Shown piece after piece: positions 28,521 to 37,179 of a stretch of 53,566 nucleotides of DNA (position 1 is the first letter of the stretch; each line of letters opens with the position of its first letter). The stretch is from DATLTV01 sp035533375 (GTDB lineage Bacteria; Patescibacteriota; Minisyncoccia; UBA6257; 2-01-FULL-56-20). Location: assembly GCA_035533375.1 (NCBI GenBank), contig DATLTV010000013.1:1-53566 (forward strand), written 5' to 3'. Under the pieces are notes generated by a model. It did no database searches. It saw only the letters and a program-made list of their open reading frames with translations, and had not been told where the DNA came from. Position numbers and translations under genes: made by a program.

Positions 28521-30062
28521 ATGAAATTTTTCTTTGCGGCGCATGCGCGCCTGCTCATCGCCATAGCGGCCGCCGCCGTACTTGTCGGAGGCGGTTATTG
28601 GTTTATCACGGCGAAACAAAGACCCGCTTTTAATTCATTTACGGTTGCCCGCGGGAATGTCGTCGAGTCGGTCGACGTGCCGGGAAATGTCCTTACCGCG
28701 AACGATGTCACGCTTTCTTTCGAGCAGGCCGGGCAGATCGCGCACGTATATATAGAAGAAGGAGATAAAGTGGCCGCGGGGTCGGTGCTTGCGGACCTCG
28801 ATGCGTCGGGGCTTCTGACCCAACTTGACGAGGCGAGCGCGACCTTCGCCGCGGCGCAAGCGAAGCTTGACGGACTCGTGAATGGCACGCGTCCGGAGCA
28901 GCTCGATATCGACAAAAGTTCCGTGGCGAGCGCGCAGGCGGCGGTGCAAACCGCTTCGAATGCGCTCATGGCGGCGGAATCGGGTGCGTACACTGCGGCG
29001 GATGATGCCGTGCGCAACGAGACCGATAATTTATTTTCCAATCCGCAAAGCGAGAATCCGGCATTCCTTGTTTCTGCGGTCGATTCCCAGCTCGTCATCG
29101 ATATTCAAGCGCAGCGCATCGCGCTCCAAACCATATTGAATAATTGGTACGCGGCGCAGAATTCCTCAAGCTCGGATCCAGGATCCCTTTCTTTGGTGGC
29201 CAACGAAAATATGCGGCAGGTGCAATCGTATCTCGATGCCATCGCGCTCGTCGTGAACGGCGCAATTCCGAATTCGACGATGACTGCATCCGTGCTCGCG
29301 GGCTATAAGTCGGACGTGACGACGGCGCGGACGGAAATTTCAGCAGCGATTACGGCGCTCACGACGGCCGAAAGCGGGCTCACGTCCGCGTCTTCGGCGC
29401 TCCAGGTCGCGAAAAATCAGCTCACGCTTGCGGAAGCGGGCGCGACGGCGCAGGATATCGAAGCGCAAAAAGCCGCGGTCGCCGAGGCGCAGGCGGGCGT
29501 AGAGTCCGCGAGGGTCGCGCTTTCACACGCCGAACTTATCGCGCCTTTCGCGGGAACCGTGAGTAATCTTACGGCGAAGGTCGGGCAGGTCGTTTCTTCC
29601 GGCGCACCGATGCTCGCGCTCACGAACAGTTCGGGACTGAAGATCGACGGATATGTTTCGGAAGCCGATGTCGCGAAAGTGAGCGTCGGCGGGAAGGCGG
29701 ACGTCACGCTCGATGCCTACGGCACGGGCACCGTTTTTTCTGCGACCGTCGCCACGGTCGCGAGCACGGAAACCACCGTGAACGGCTCGCCGGCATACGA
29801 GGTTACGCTTCATTTCACGAATCCAGACGACCGTATCCGCGCCGGGATGACGGCGAACGCGCATGTGATCGCCGCGGAACACGATGGCGTTCTTGAAGTG
29901 CCCGCGCGGCTCGTAATCTCCGCGAACGGCAGCCAGTCGGTCCTGCTTCGTAACGGCTCCGCATCGGTCACACAGCCGGTCACGACGGGTCTTGTGGGCG
30001 ATGACGGAATGATCGAAATTACCTCCGGCCTCAAAGAAGGCGACCAGATCGCCGACTTCTAA
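28521..30062 (+). CDS. HlyD/MFP-family membrane fusion (adaptor) protein
   Basis: A 513-residue protein with an N-terminal TM helix (LLIAIAAAAVLVGGGYWF). The first half of a biotinyl-lipoyl domain (AGQIAHVYIEEGDKVAAGSVL) comes next, then a long Ala-rich coiled-coil hairpin (about 100-345). The second lipoyl half is AELIAPFAGTVSNLTAKVGQ, followed by beta-barrel and membrane-proximal domains (GMTANAHVIAAEHDGVLEVP). Adaptors connect an inner-membrane transporter to the exterior. It is first of a three-gene set with a short second adaptor and a DHA2 transporter, resembling EmrA-EmrB. Confidence 0.88.
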   Translation: MKFFFAAHARLLIAIAAAAVLVGGGYWFITAKQRPAFNSFTVARGNVVESVDVPGNVLTANDVTLSFEQAGQIAHVYIEEGDKVAAGSVLADLDASGLLTQLDEASATFAAAQAKLDGLVNGTRPEQLDIDKSSVASAQAAVQTASNALMAAESGAYTAADDAVRNETDNLFSNPQSENPAFLVSAVDSQLVIDIQAQRIALQTILNNWYAAQNSSSSDPGSLSLVANENMRQVQSYLDAIALVVNGAIPNSTMTASVLAGYKSDVTTARTEISAAITALTTAESGLTSASSALQVAKNQLTLAEAGATAQDIEAQKAAVAEAQAGVESARVALSHAELIAPFAGTVSNLTAKVGQVVSSGAPMLALTNSSGLKIDGYVSEADVAKVSVGGKADVTLDAYGTGTVFSATVATVASTETTVNGSPAYEVTLHFTNPDDRIRAGMTANAHVIAAEHDGVLEVPARLVISANGSQSVLLRNGSASVTQPVTTGLVGDDGMIEITSGLKEGDQIADF

Positions 30063-30066
30063 ACAC

Positions 30067-30714
30067 ATGGAACACGAAGGAAAAAATAGTGCGAAAAAAA
30101 ACAGGAAGAAAACGATCGTGCGCGCGACGATTGCCGCAGTCATTATTCTTGGCATTGGTGGTGTCGCATACTGGGATGTTTTTTCGAGTACAATCTACAT
30201 CGACCAGTCCGTGATCTCGGCGCCGCTCATTGCCCTGTCGCCGCAGAATTCTGGCGTGCTTGAACAGCTGTTCGTGAAAGAAGGCGATGTCGTGCCGGCG
30301 GACGCACCGGTCGCGCGCGTGAGTAATGAGATTGTGAAGACGAAAGACGCCGGCGTGATTGTTTTTGTCGACAATAACGTAGGCGCGTTCATAAACACGC
30401 TTACCGGCCAAGGCACTGTCGCCTCGATGATCGTGCCGGGTGACCTTCGTGTCGTGGGCCACCTCGATGAGAATAAAGGCCTTGCGGACGTCAAGGCGGG
30501 AGACGCCGCGAAATTCACGGTAGATGCTTTTGGCGGAAAGGAATTTTACGGTGTTGTGGACGAAGTGGCGCCGAGCTCGGAGCAAACCGACGTCGTGTTC
30601 AATATTTCCGACCAGCGCCCCACGAACCAATTCGACATCTACGTGCGCTTCGACCCCGCGAAATATTCCGAACTTAAGAACGGAATGTCGGCGAGGATAT
30701 GGATATATAAATAA
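30067..30714 (+). CDS. Short HlyD-like adaptor lacking the coiled coil
   Basis: A 215-residue protein with a TM helix (about 18-36), a lipoyl-like stretch (ALSPQNSGVLEQLFVKEGDVV) and a beta-barrel region (VAPSSEQTDVVFNISDQ, GMSARIWIYK). The EmrA/HlyD order is recognisable but the helical hairpin is absent, so it cannot span far from the membrane. It starts 4 nt after the first adaptor gene. Possibly a membrane-proximal half-adaptor for the same pump. Confidence 0.75.
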   Translation: MEHEGKNSAKKNRKKTIVRATIAAVIILGIGGVAYWDVFSSTIYIDQSVISAPLIALSPQNSGVLEQLFVKEGDVVPADAPVARVSNEIVKTKDAGVIVFVDNNVGAFINTLTGQGTVASMIVPGDLRVVGHLDENKGLADVKAGDAAKFTVDAFGGKEFYGVVDEVAPSSEQTDVVFNISDQRPTNQFDIYVRFDPAKYSELKNGMSARIWIYK

Positions 30715-30717
30715 TTT

Positions 30718-30830
30718 TTGCGTCGTCCTCGCGAAGGCGAGGATCCACGCTCCCGGACGTTTATTTGGAAGCATGGACCCCGGCCGGAGGTTACCCCGTG
30801 CCGCGACACGGGGCCGGGGCGAAAGCATTT
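30718..30830. repeat. REP-like repeat inside the export operon
   Basis: CGTCGTCCTCGCGAAGGCGAGGATCC and a second part with GGACCCCGG-type and CCGTGCCGCGACACGGG hairpins. It fills the gap between the adaptor and the MFS transporter and may reduce expression of the latter. Confidence 0.6.
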
Positions 30831-30831
30831 G

Positions 30832-32328
30832 ATGGATCCAACTCAAACCAAAACAGATAATCTCCGCTGGGTCGTCCTCGCCACGGTTATTTTCGGCACG
30901 TTCCTGGGCCGGCTCGATCAGACGGTCGTAAATCTCGCGCTTCCGAAAATGCTCAGCGACTTCAGTGTCGGCGTCACGGACGTGGCGTGGATATCGACCG
31001 CATACATCCTCGCGAATGCCGTGTTTGTGCCGGTGTGGGGAAAACTCGGAGACACGGCGGGACGGAAACGCATCTACCTCATCGGCTTTTTCGGTTTTAT
31101 CGTCGCGTCCGGCCTTTGCGCTATCGCCTGGAACCTGTCATCGATGATCGTTTTCCGCATCATCCAGGGATTTGCGGTCTCCGCCGATTATCCCACGGCG
31201 ATGGCGATTCTTGCGGTCACATTCACCGAATCGAGGGAGCGGGCGCAAGCGCTCGGCATCTGGTCGGGGGCATTCGCCGTCGCGTCCGTGTTCGGCCCCC
31301 TGATCGGCGGCCCTTTGATCGATAATTTCAGCTGGCACGCCGTTTTCCTTGTAAACATTCCTCTCGGCGTCATCGGGCTCTTTCTTGCGATCAGATACAT
31401 CAGCGAATCGGTCGGCGAAAAACGCGCCGCCCATTTCGACTGGTGGGGATCGACGGCGCTCGGCGGGGCTCTTTTCGCGCTCACGCTTGTACTCGACCAG
31501 GGCCAAACATGGGGATGGCTATCGACCGCGAGCATCCTTTCTTATATCGCGACAATCGCTTTCGGCCTCGTGTTCTATTTTATCGAAATACGGGAGACCG
31601 AGCCGGTCGTCAATCTGAATTTTTTCAAGATAGGCACGTTCGTGTACACGCTTATCAATAATTTCATCGTGTTTATGGCGCTCATCGGCGCGATATTCCT
31701 CATTCCCATTTTTGCCGAAACGTTCCTCGGGTATGATGCCACGCAAACCGGTTATCTTTTTATCCCGCTCGCCATATCGCTCATGGCGGCCGCTCCAATC
31801 GGCGGTCGGCTCGTGGGTAAAATAAAACCTGCATATGTGATTTTCGGAAGCACGATTGTTGCCGGGATCGGCATGTTCCTGCTTTCCGCGATCGATCCGC
31901 GTTCGACCGCACTCGACCTGATTGTCCCGCTTTGCGTTCTGGCGTTCGGCCTCGGTTTTGGCATGGCTCAGCGCACAAATCTCGTGGCCGTCGCGGTCCC
32001 TCAAAAGGATATCGGCGAAGCGTCGGCCGTCCTCGCACTCGTGCGCAATATCTCGGGAGCGTTCGGCGTCGCCATTTTCAGCACGATACTCAGCGGCAAC
32101 ATTAGCGCGAATGTGCTCCGAATCGCACACGACAGCATTCTTCGATCGGCGAGCCCACGAGCGATCCAGCAATTCATCTCCCTCATCGAGCTTAAAGCGC
32201 AAGTCTCGGGATATGCATTCGTGTTCGACGTCGCCGGGACCGTGATTATCATCGGCGCATTCGCCGCGTTCCTTATCACCGTGCCGAAAGAAGCAATCAC
32301 CAAGGAGCATCGTGTTATCGCCGAATAA
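30832..32328 (+). CDS. MFS transporter, DHA2 (EmrB/QacA) family
   Basis: A 498-residue, roughly 14-TM proton-driven drug exporter. Hallmarks: FLGRLDQTVVNLALPKM in TM1, WISTAYILANAVFVPVWGKLGDTAGRKR (motif A, in parts), and the G-rich helix GVAIFSTILSGN. The start at 30832 was chosen over 30718, which would translate the REP-like repeat. No clear SD is present. With the two HlyD-like genes it forms an EmrAB-type export system for lipophilic compounds or peptides. Confidence 0.9.
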   Translation: MDPTQTKTDNLRWVVLATVIFGTFLGRLDQTVVNLALPKMLSDFSVGVTDVAWISTAYILANAVFVPVWGKLGDTAGRKRIYLIGFFGFIVASGLCAIAWNLSSMIVFRIIQGFAVSADYPTAMAILAVTFTESRERAQALGIWSGAFAVASVFGPLIGGPLIDNFSWHAVFLVNIPLGVIGLFLAIRYISESVGEKRAAHFDWWGSTALGGALFALTLVLDQGQTWGWLSTASILSYIATIAFGLVFYFIEIRETEPVVNLNFFKIGTFVYTLINNFIVFMALIGAIFLIPIFAETFLGYDATQTGYLFIPLAISLMAAAPIGGRLVGKIKPAYVIFGSTIVAGIGMFLLSAIDPRSTALDLIVPLCVLAFGLGFGMAQRTNLVAVAVPQKDIGEASAVLALVRNISGAFGVAIFSTILSGNISANVLRIAHDSILRSASPRAIQQFISLIELKAQVSGYAFVFDVAGTVIIIGAFAAFLITVPKEAITKEHRVIAE

Positions 32329-32340
32329 AAACCGGTCGTC

Positions 32341-32524
32341 CGAGAATCCATCCCAAAAGGAGACGTGCGGATATCGCGGGGGATTTTCGAGCAAAAAAAG
32401 CGAACTGCTCCAAAGGAGTACCTGATGGTACTTCGAGGATCAGTTCGCATTTTGCAGCCATAATGGAGCGAAGCTCCGTCAAATCACCGCGAGAACCGCA
32501 CATCTCTTTTGGGATGGAATTTCG
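32341..32524. mobile_element. Second MITE-like element
   Basis: Terminal inverted repeats CCATCCCAAAAGGAGACGTG and CACATCTCTTTTGGGATGG enclose nested hairpins (GCGAACTG with CAGTTCGC; AGTACC with GGTACT; GGAGCGAAGCTCC). Its core AAGGAG-hairpin-ACTTCGA resembles the core of the element at 24772. No transposase and no gene in 32329-32621. Confidence 0.7.
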
Positions 32525-32621
32525 ACCTCAAGAAAGAACCGCAACCATTAAATCAATAAATCAGTGACGGTGTTATGAAGCGTGAAATTTCAAGAAACTG
32601 CACCTTCGACGATTTTGCGTT

Positions 32622-32825
32622 CTAAGCCGCCGCGATTGTTTCTTCGACGAGCGTATATATTTCCTCGGCCGACGGAATTTCTTCGCCTTCGTGCTTTTCC
32701 GCCATGTGCCGCGCGATGAAGTCCACGGTCATGAGCTCTTTTATTTTCTTTATCGCTTCGGCTTTATCCACTGCTTCGACCGTCGTTATGTCGCCGCAGC
32801 TGCAGGTATACCAGAACGTTTTCAT
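32622..32825 (-). CDS. Small DUF1059-like protein
   Basis: A 67-residue protein: MKTFWYTCSCGDITTVEAVD, a Lys-rich helix, ARHMAEKHEGEE and an acidic helical end. The order MK.F.C.(x)C followed by an HxxxxH motif is like DUF1059 metal-binding small proteins. Monocistronic. No good SD. Confidence 0.65.
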   Translation of the reverse strand: MKTFWYTCSCGDITTVEAVDKAEAIKKIKELMTVDFIARHMAEKHEGEEIPSAEEIYTLVEETIAAA

Positions 32826-32932
32826 GTTGAATCGTAGGTTGTAAATTTATATAGACCTTTTTGTCCATCTACGTTACGTCTTGCGCATGAAAGCGGGATG
32901 AATATTCAGCTCTAAATAGAACTCATCTATAA

Positions 32933-32966
32933 AACAAAAATCCCCGTATAACGGGGATTTTTGTTT
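32933..32966. terminator. Bidirectional intrinsic terminator
   Basis: AAAAATCCCCGT, ATA, ACGGGGATTTTT. On the minus strand it ends the exported-protein gene that stops at 32983. Confidence 0.8.
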
Positions 32967-32982
32967 GCACGGATCTGCGCCA

Positions 32983-33600
32983 TCAATAATCGGTAATCGT
33001 CGGGAGCGAGGCGAAGGTTTCCGCGGCGTCATATTCCACGACCGGCGCCGGCGTTTTCATCTTCCGGAAGAAGAGGATGCCGAGGACGATTGCGAGGACG
33101 ATGATCGCGGGCCAGACGAAGTTCTCGAGGCCTCCTACGAGCGCCGCCGATGCCACCTCGTTATTCGCGGCGGGAGCGGGAGCCAGCGCCGAAGTTTCGG
33201 GGGCCGGAGCCGCTGTGACTGCCGAAATTTGCGCGATCACGGGAGACTGTGCCGGAGCGTTCGCTTGGGCGAGCGCTTTAGACTGGTCCGCAAGCGATGC
33301 GATCGTACCGTTGAGCGCCGCGAGTTCGCCGTGAATTGCGGCAAGGTTTTCGTTCGTGCCTGCGATATCCGCGGGGGACTGGTTCGCGTCAATCTTCGCG
33401 TTCAATTCATCGAGTACGGTGCCGAGAACGGTGAGGCTCTGGCTGAGCACCTGCGTATTCGTGGCGCCCATCACCTGCGACGCCGGAAGCGATCCCGCCT
33501 GCGATGAGGCCGCCGGACCAGCTGCCTGCGCATGTGACGTGAGCCCCGCAAATCCGAAGACTGCAACAATGCCGATCGCGAGAAAAGCGATTTTTTTCAT
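32983..33600 (-). CDS. Exported protein with C-terminal membrane anchor
   Basis: A 205-residue protein with a signal peptide (MKKIAFLAIGIVAVFGFAGL, cleavage probably after SHAQA), an Ala/Ser-rich helical middle (SQSLTVLGTVLDELNAKID), an Ala/Pro linker, and one TM helix near 163-180 (FVWPAIIVLAIVLGILFF) with a short basic tail. This is a type I membrane layout. No family recognised. -10-like TATAAA lies about 11 nt before the ATG. Confidence 0.7.
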   Translation of the reverse strand: MKKIAFLAIGIVAVFGFAGLTSHAQAAGPAASSQAGSLPASQVMGATNTQVLSQSLTVLGTVLDELNAKIDANQSPADIAGTNENLAAIHGELAALNGTIASLADQSKALAQANAPAQSPVIAQISAVTAAPAPETSALAPAPAANNEVASAALVGGLENFVWPAIIVLAIVLGILFFRKMKTPAPVVEYDAAETFASLPTITDY

Positions 33601-33769
33601 AGTAATAGTATTTTATAAGTCGACTCTTTCCGATTGAACCGGTTCCGAAGAGAACATCGGGATCGATTCTAAATTTGCAATGTGCTTGGAGTGAACTGCG
33701 GTCAGTGTGCCATAAAAAGAGAGGAAATGCAAGCGATTTGCGTAAAAAACTTATAACCGACCTGCCTTG

Positions 33770-33874
33770 GTCATCCCGGAATCCTGCCGCAGCGGGATGT
33801 CCGGGATCCATAGAGTATGAAATGATTTAAAATGTATGGATCCCGGACTCCGCCAGAGGCGGATCCGGGATGAC
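33770..33874. repeat. Paired REP-like repeats in inverted orientation
   Basis: GGTCATCCCGGAATCC ... CCGGGATCCA and TGGATCCCGGACTCC ... CGGGATGAC form an inverted pair around a 30-nt AT-rich centre. The 316-nt gap 33601-33917 holds no gene. Confidence 0.7.
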
Positions 33875-33917
33875 AATAAAAAGACGCTATGCTCGGACTT
33901 TCTGGCTAAGCCCCTGC

Positions 33918-34730
33918 TTATTTCACGATTCCCACCGTGCCGTCCTGATAAATCTGAAATTGAAAGCCGAATGGGTCCTGCGGGAGCGCGGTCAAAATTC
34001 CGCCGCTCACGAGGTCGCCGATCTTTGCGGGGAACTTTCCATATTGTTGTTTATATACCCGCACCGCCTGTTCGAGAAAATCGAACATATCGAGTCGTGC
34101 GACGTACGCTTCGGCGCGGGCTTTGGTCACGGGGTCGTCGCTTGATTGTGCGATCGCTTGCCATACTTCCTTCGTCCGCTCGCGCACGTTCGGCGCGATG
34201 CCGAAATTTTCGGAGAAACGCACGATATAAAAAGGCGCGCCGGGGTCCTGCGCCGCGAGGTTGAAATATTTTGCGGCGTTCGTCCAGTCGTTCTTGTCGA
34301 GGTAGTAGGTCGTTGCAAGGAAAAAGGATACGCGCCAGTCGGGATCGGCCTGTTGCACACCGCGGGTGCCGATTGCGATCGCGGCGTTCGCGGCATCGGG
34401 ATAATTCGTGTCCGGAAGCAGGAGTACCGTCCAATAATAGGGGAAGCTGAAGCGCGGATCGAGGGCATTCACGAACGCGAGATCTTCGGTGAATTTGTCG
34501 AAGCCGTACTTGAGCGTCGGCAGTTCGAAGATCACCTGGTTCACCCAGTAGAATCCGGCGGCGGCGGAATCGAGGCCGAGGTCGAACGCCTTGACCATCG
34601 GGAGCGAGAGCTGTGGCGCTTCCGCCTCTTGACCCTGCGGTTTCGCGCGGTCATAGCCGACCTGCAAAAAGATGACGCCTGCGAGGAGGAGAAGGATGCC
34701 GGTTCGTTTGAGGGCGGCGGAGATATTCAT
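33918..34730 (-). CDS. Membrane-anchored TPR-like protein linked to an ABC exporter
   Basis: A 270-residue protein with an N-terminal TM helix (TGILLLLAGVIFLQVGY) and helical repeats (DFGxDSAAAGFYWVN-type, DWRVSFFLATTYYLDKNDWTNAAKYFNLAAQ, KARAEAYVARL). It ends with a PAKIGDLVSGGILTALPQDP segment like pilin or secretion accessory tails. ATG 34730 was chosen over a TTG at 34748. It lies downstream of the permease and ATPase genes and may be their partner. Confidence 0.7.
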   Translation of the reverse strand: MNISAALKRTGILLLLAGVIFLQVGYDRAKPQGQEAEAPQLSLPMVKAFDLGLDSAAAGFYWVNQVIFELPTLKYGFDKFTEDLAFVNALDPRFSFPYYWTVLLLPDTNYPDAANAAIAIGTRGVQQADPDWRVSFFLATTYYLDKNDWTNAAKYFNLAAQDPGAPFYIVRFSENFGIAPNVRERTKEVWQAIAQSSDDPVTKARAEAYVARLDMFDFLEQAVRVYKQQYGKFPAKIGDLVSGGILTALPQDPFGFQFQIYQDGTVGIVK

Positions 34731-34828
34731 GTTCACTATATTTCTCAATTTTTATCGATATTTCTCGATTTTTGCCGCGCAACGGGAGAAAAACGGAGAT
34801 AATGTGGATAAAAATAGAGAAAATTTTT

Positions 34829-35587
34829 TTATAATTCTTTTCTCTTCAAAAAGAAGTTCGCAAGCCACAGGAGTATTGCTGTGTAGAGGATCGCATAGAG
34901 CGCGGCGAGAGCGACAACGCTTGCGCTTACGGCAATATGGTGGACGGCGAGACTGCGGATATCGAATTTCTCGAGATTCGGGAAAATATAATAGACGGCT
35001 TGTATGAAACGGTAGAACGGGCCGCCGATCTGCGATGCCGTCCGGAGGACCGAGCTCATCGAATGGCCGCCGAAAAGGAGCATGACCGCGGCAATCGTCG
35101 AAGTGAGTGGTGTAGCGATCGTCGAGAAAAAGACGAGGAGCGCCGTGAATACCGCCATCTCGAGCAGTTCAAAAAATACCGAGAGAAGGCCGAGCGCGTC
35201 GAATCCGCCTCCATTCCATCCGATGACCGCGAGATATACCGCGGTCATGAGCGCGGTCACGAGTACGATTGCGGCGTACAGGCCGAAGAATTTTCCGAGT
35301 ATGAGCTGCAAACGCGAGACGGGTTTCGAGAAAACGAAATACAGCGTGCGTCGCTCGAGCTCTTTATAGATGATTGAGGCGCCGAGGAAGATCGTGATGA
35401 TGATCCCGAATGCGTAGATCCCCGCGAGCCCAAAACTCTTGAGGATTACGATCTCGCCGAGAGACACCTTCGCGAGGAGGATGGAGAACGCTACGTAGAG
35501 GAACGAAAAACCGACGATGCCGTAGAGAATCCGGTCGCGGATCGTTTCGCGAAAAGTGTTTTTGGCGATAACAAAAATGTTTTTCAT
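34829..35587 (-). CDS. ABC-2 type transporter permease
   Basis: A 252-residue protein with six hydrophobic segments. The first cytoplasmic part (NTFRETIRDRILYGIVGFS) and ERRTLYFVFSKPVSRLQLILGKF are typical of NosY/GldF-like ABC-2 permeases. It begins 5 nt after the ATPase gene; together they form an exporter whose substrate is unknown. The last residues are Lys-rich (FFLKRKEL). Confidence 0.88.
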   Translation of the reverse strand: MKNIFVIAKNTFRETIRDRILYGIVGFSFLYVAFSILLAKVSLGEIVILKSFGLAGIYAFGIIITIFLGASIIYKELERRTLYFVFSKPVSRLQLILGKFFGLYAAIVLVTALMTAVYLAVIGWNGGGFDALGLLSVFFELLEMAVFTALLVFFSTIATPLTSTIAAVMLLFGGHSMSSVLRTASQIGGPFYRFIQAVYYIFPNLEKFDIRSLAVHHIAVSASVVALAALYAILYTAILLWLANFFLKRKEL

Positions 35588-35589
35588 AA

Positions 35590-35618
35590 AGCTTACGGGC
35601 TTACGGGCTTACGAGCTT
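35590..35618. repeat. AGCTCGTAAG decamer array coding the ATPase C-terminus
   Basis: Three repeat units (AGCTCGTAAG, CCCGTAAG, CCCGTAAG on the minus strand) encode the last ATPase residues ARKPVSP and its TAA stop. They end next to the permease ATG. Confidence 0.7.
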
Positions 35619-36312
35619 CTTCCTCCACCGTTTCCACAAACCGCTGCTCAAGCGGCACTCCTTTGCAGAATTCCTTGACGCCGCCGGCATAAAGCAGTTT
35701 TCCGTCGTGGATCAGGCCGATCTCGTCGCAGATCTCCTCCGTGTCGTAGAGAATATGTGAATTGAAGAAAACGGTTTTGCCGGCGGTTTTGAGGCCAAGG
35801 ATTATTTTTTTTATTTCGCGGCGGCCCAAAGGATCGAGCCCGTCGAGCGGTTCGTCGAGGAAAATATAGTCGGGGTCGTTCACGAGCGCCTGTGCGAAGC
35901 CGAGCCGCTGTTTCATACCCTTCGAATACGTGTTGATGCTGCGGTTGCGCGCGTCATAGATGCCGATATCCTTGAGGATTTGTGCGTATGCTTCGTCGGA
36001 TTTGTGTCGCGGGAAGAGCGCGCCGCAGAAGCGGAGAAATTCGAGGCCCGTGAGTCGGTCGTAGAAATACGGCGCTTCCGGCATGAAACCGATCGTCTCG
36101 CGCATCGCTATGTCCGCGGAATCCTTGCCGCCGATCGTGATCGTACCGCTGTCCGGCGCCGCAATCCCCGTCATCATTTTGATCGTCGTCGTTTTTCCCG
36201 CGCCGTTCTGTCCGAGGAAGCCGAACACACTGCCTGTTTTGACGGCAAAAGAAAGATCATCGATAATGAGCCGCTTGCTGTAGAATTTTTTGAGATGGCT
36301 GATTTCGATCAT
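35593..36312 (-). CDS. ABC transporter ATP-binding protein
   Basis: A 239-residue ATPase with Walker A GQNGAGKTTTIKMM, Q-loop FMPEAPYFYDRL, signature YSKGMKQRLGFAQAL, Walker B YIFLDEPLDGLD and H-loop FNSHIL. This is the CcmA/NatA type that pairs with ABC-2 permeases. ATG 36312 was chosen over TTG 36324 (MIEISHLKKFYSKR is the usual start). The C-terminus is encoded by an intergenic repeat, so its final seven residues are probably not conserved. Confidence 0.93.
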   Translation of the reverse strand: MIEISHLKKFYSKRLIIDDLSFAVKTGSVFGFLGQNGAGKTTTIKMMTGIAAPDSGTITIGGKDSADIAMRETIGFMPEAPYFYDRLTGLEFLRFCGALFPRHKSDEAYAQILKDIGIYDARNRSINTYSKGMKQRLGFAQALVNDPDYIFLDEPLDGLDPLGRREIKKIILGLKTAGKTVFFNSHILYDTEEICDEIGLIHDGKLLYAGGVKEFCKGVPLEQRFVETVEEEARKPVSP

Positions 36313-36431
36313 ATCTTTCGTCAATTTTATAATTTTCCGCCCCCATTTTCAACCAGGCAGATGTTTCGGCGTTTATGGCGGAACCTTTCTGAGCGAATTT
36401 CTTCGTCGTACAGTATCTTGTTATGTCCCGG

Positions 36432-36878
36432 CTACTCCTCCCGCATTTCGCGTCGCGCGGATTTCTCTTTGAGGAATTCCCGCTTGTCGGATTTTTTGCG
36501 CGGTCGGCCGAGTCCGAGTTCGATCTTCACGAGGTTTTTTTTGACGTACGCGCGGAGCGGGATGAGCGAGGATTTTTTCTCTTTCATAAGCCCCGCGATG
36601 CGTTTGATTTCCGCCGTGTGCATAAGAAGCCGGCGCGTATGGCCGGGGTCGTAATCGAGCGGCGAATTTTTCGGTTGATACGCCGGAATCTGTGAATTCA
36701 AAAGCCAGAGCTCGTTTCCCCGGACGAGCGTATGCGCTCCCGAAAGCTGCATCTGTCCGGCTTTCGCGCTTTTCGCCTCGAAGCCGCGGAGCTCGATGCC
36801 CGCTTCGAAAGTTTCCGCGATCTCGTAATCGAACCGCGCGCGGCGGTTCAAAGCGATTGTGTCCGGCGGCTTCTCCAT
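36432..36878 (-). CDS. smpB: SsrA-binding protein SmpB
   Basis: A 148-residue protein with the SmpB core NRRARFDYEIAETFEAGIEL, GFEAKSAKAGQMQLSGAH, ELWLLNSQIPAYQ and HTRRLLMHTAEIKRI. It ends in a basic tail KKSDKREFLKEKSARREMR. SmpB brings tmRNA to stalled ribosomes. The tmRNA gene is not in this window. Start ATG 36878 rests on TATACT 6 nt upstream and on family length; MVYTEL at 36896 would begin before the -10. Confidence 0.95.
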   Translation of the reverse strand: MEKPPDTIALNRRARFDYEIAETFEAGIELRGFEAKSAKAGQMQLSGAHTLVRGNELWLLNSQIPAYQPKNSPLDYDPGHTRRLLMHTAEIKRIAGLMKEKKSSLIPLRAYVKKNLVKIELGLGRPRKKSDKREFLKEKSARREMREE

Positions 36879-36884
36879 CAGTTC

Positions 36885-36890
36885 AGTATA
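36885..36890 (-). promoter_or_regulatory. -10 box for leaderless smpB mRNA
   Basis: TATACT on the minus strand ends 6 nt before ATG 36878, in the sequence TATACTGAACTGATG, almost the same as polX. Confidence 0.5.
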
Positions 36891-37002
36891 AACCATCACC
36901 GGCCCATTCGTATGAATGAACCGATATATCCGAATCTTTCGTTGCAACGGCGTATAAAAAGAGCCGAAACCAGATGGGGATTTGGCCCATATCGCGCCCC
37001 GT

Positions 37003-37023
37003 GGTATTTTTGAGATAGGTTCT
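37003..37023 (+). repeat. Solo MITE-end motif upstream of argS
   Basis: GTATTTTTGAGATAGGTTCT is the inverted form of the motif at 25214 and close to the terminus of the element at 24772. Confidence 0.5.
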
Positions 37024-37053
37024 ATAAAAAGTCCGTGACCGCAAAATAAAAGG

Positions 37054-37153
37054 GCGGTGGCTGGCCCGATTGGTGCGGAAGAGGGGTTCATTCGGAGCCA
37101 CTTGGGGTCTTTCCCTCTTGCGCACGGTAGGATGATCATCGGGATGCCACCGC
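37054..37153 (+). ncRNA. 100-nt structured element in the argS leader
   Basis: A single long hairpin. GCGGTGGC pairs perfectly with GCCACCGC, CCGAT with ATCGG, and TGCG-G-AAGAGGG with CCCTCTT-G-CGCA. These are separated by asymmetric internal loops and capped by a ~27-nt loop. It lies 37 nt upstream of argS and ends just before the Shine-Dalgarno region. It could be a cis-regulatory leader or a small RNA. The ACCGCG end recalls a T-box, but the UGGN bulge is absent. Confidence 0.45.
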
Positions 37154-37179
37154 GTATGAAATAGCATAGGAGGGAATAC

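Noticed and set aside
37140..37155. T-box riboswitch upstream of argS
   Set aside because: The sequence ends ATGCCACCGCG, similar to the T-box ending, but the UGGN bulge that pairs with the tRNA acceptor end is missing, and this segment is locked in a perfect stem.
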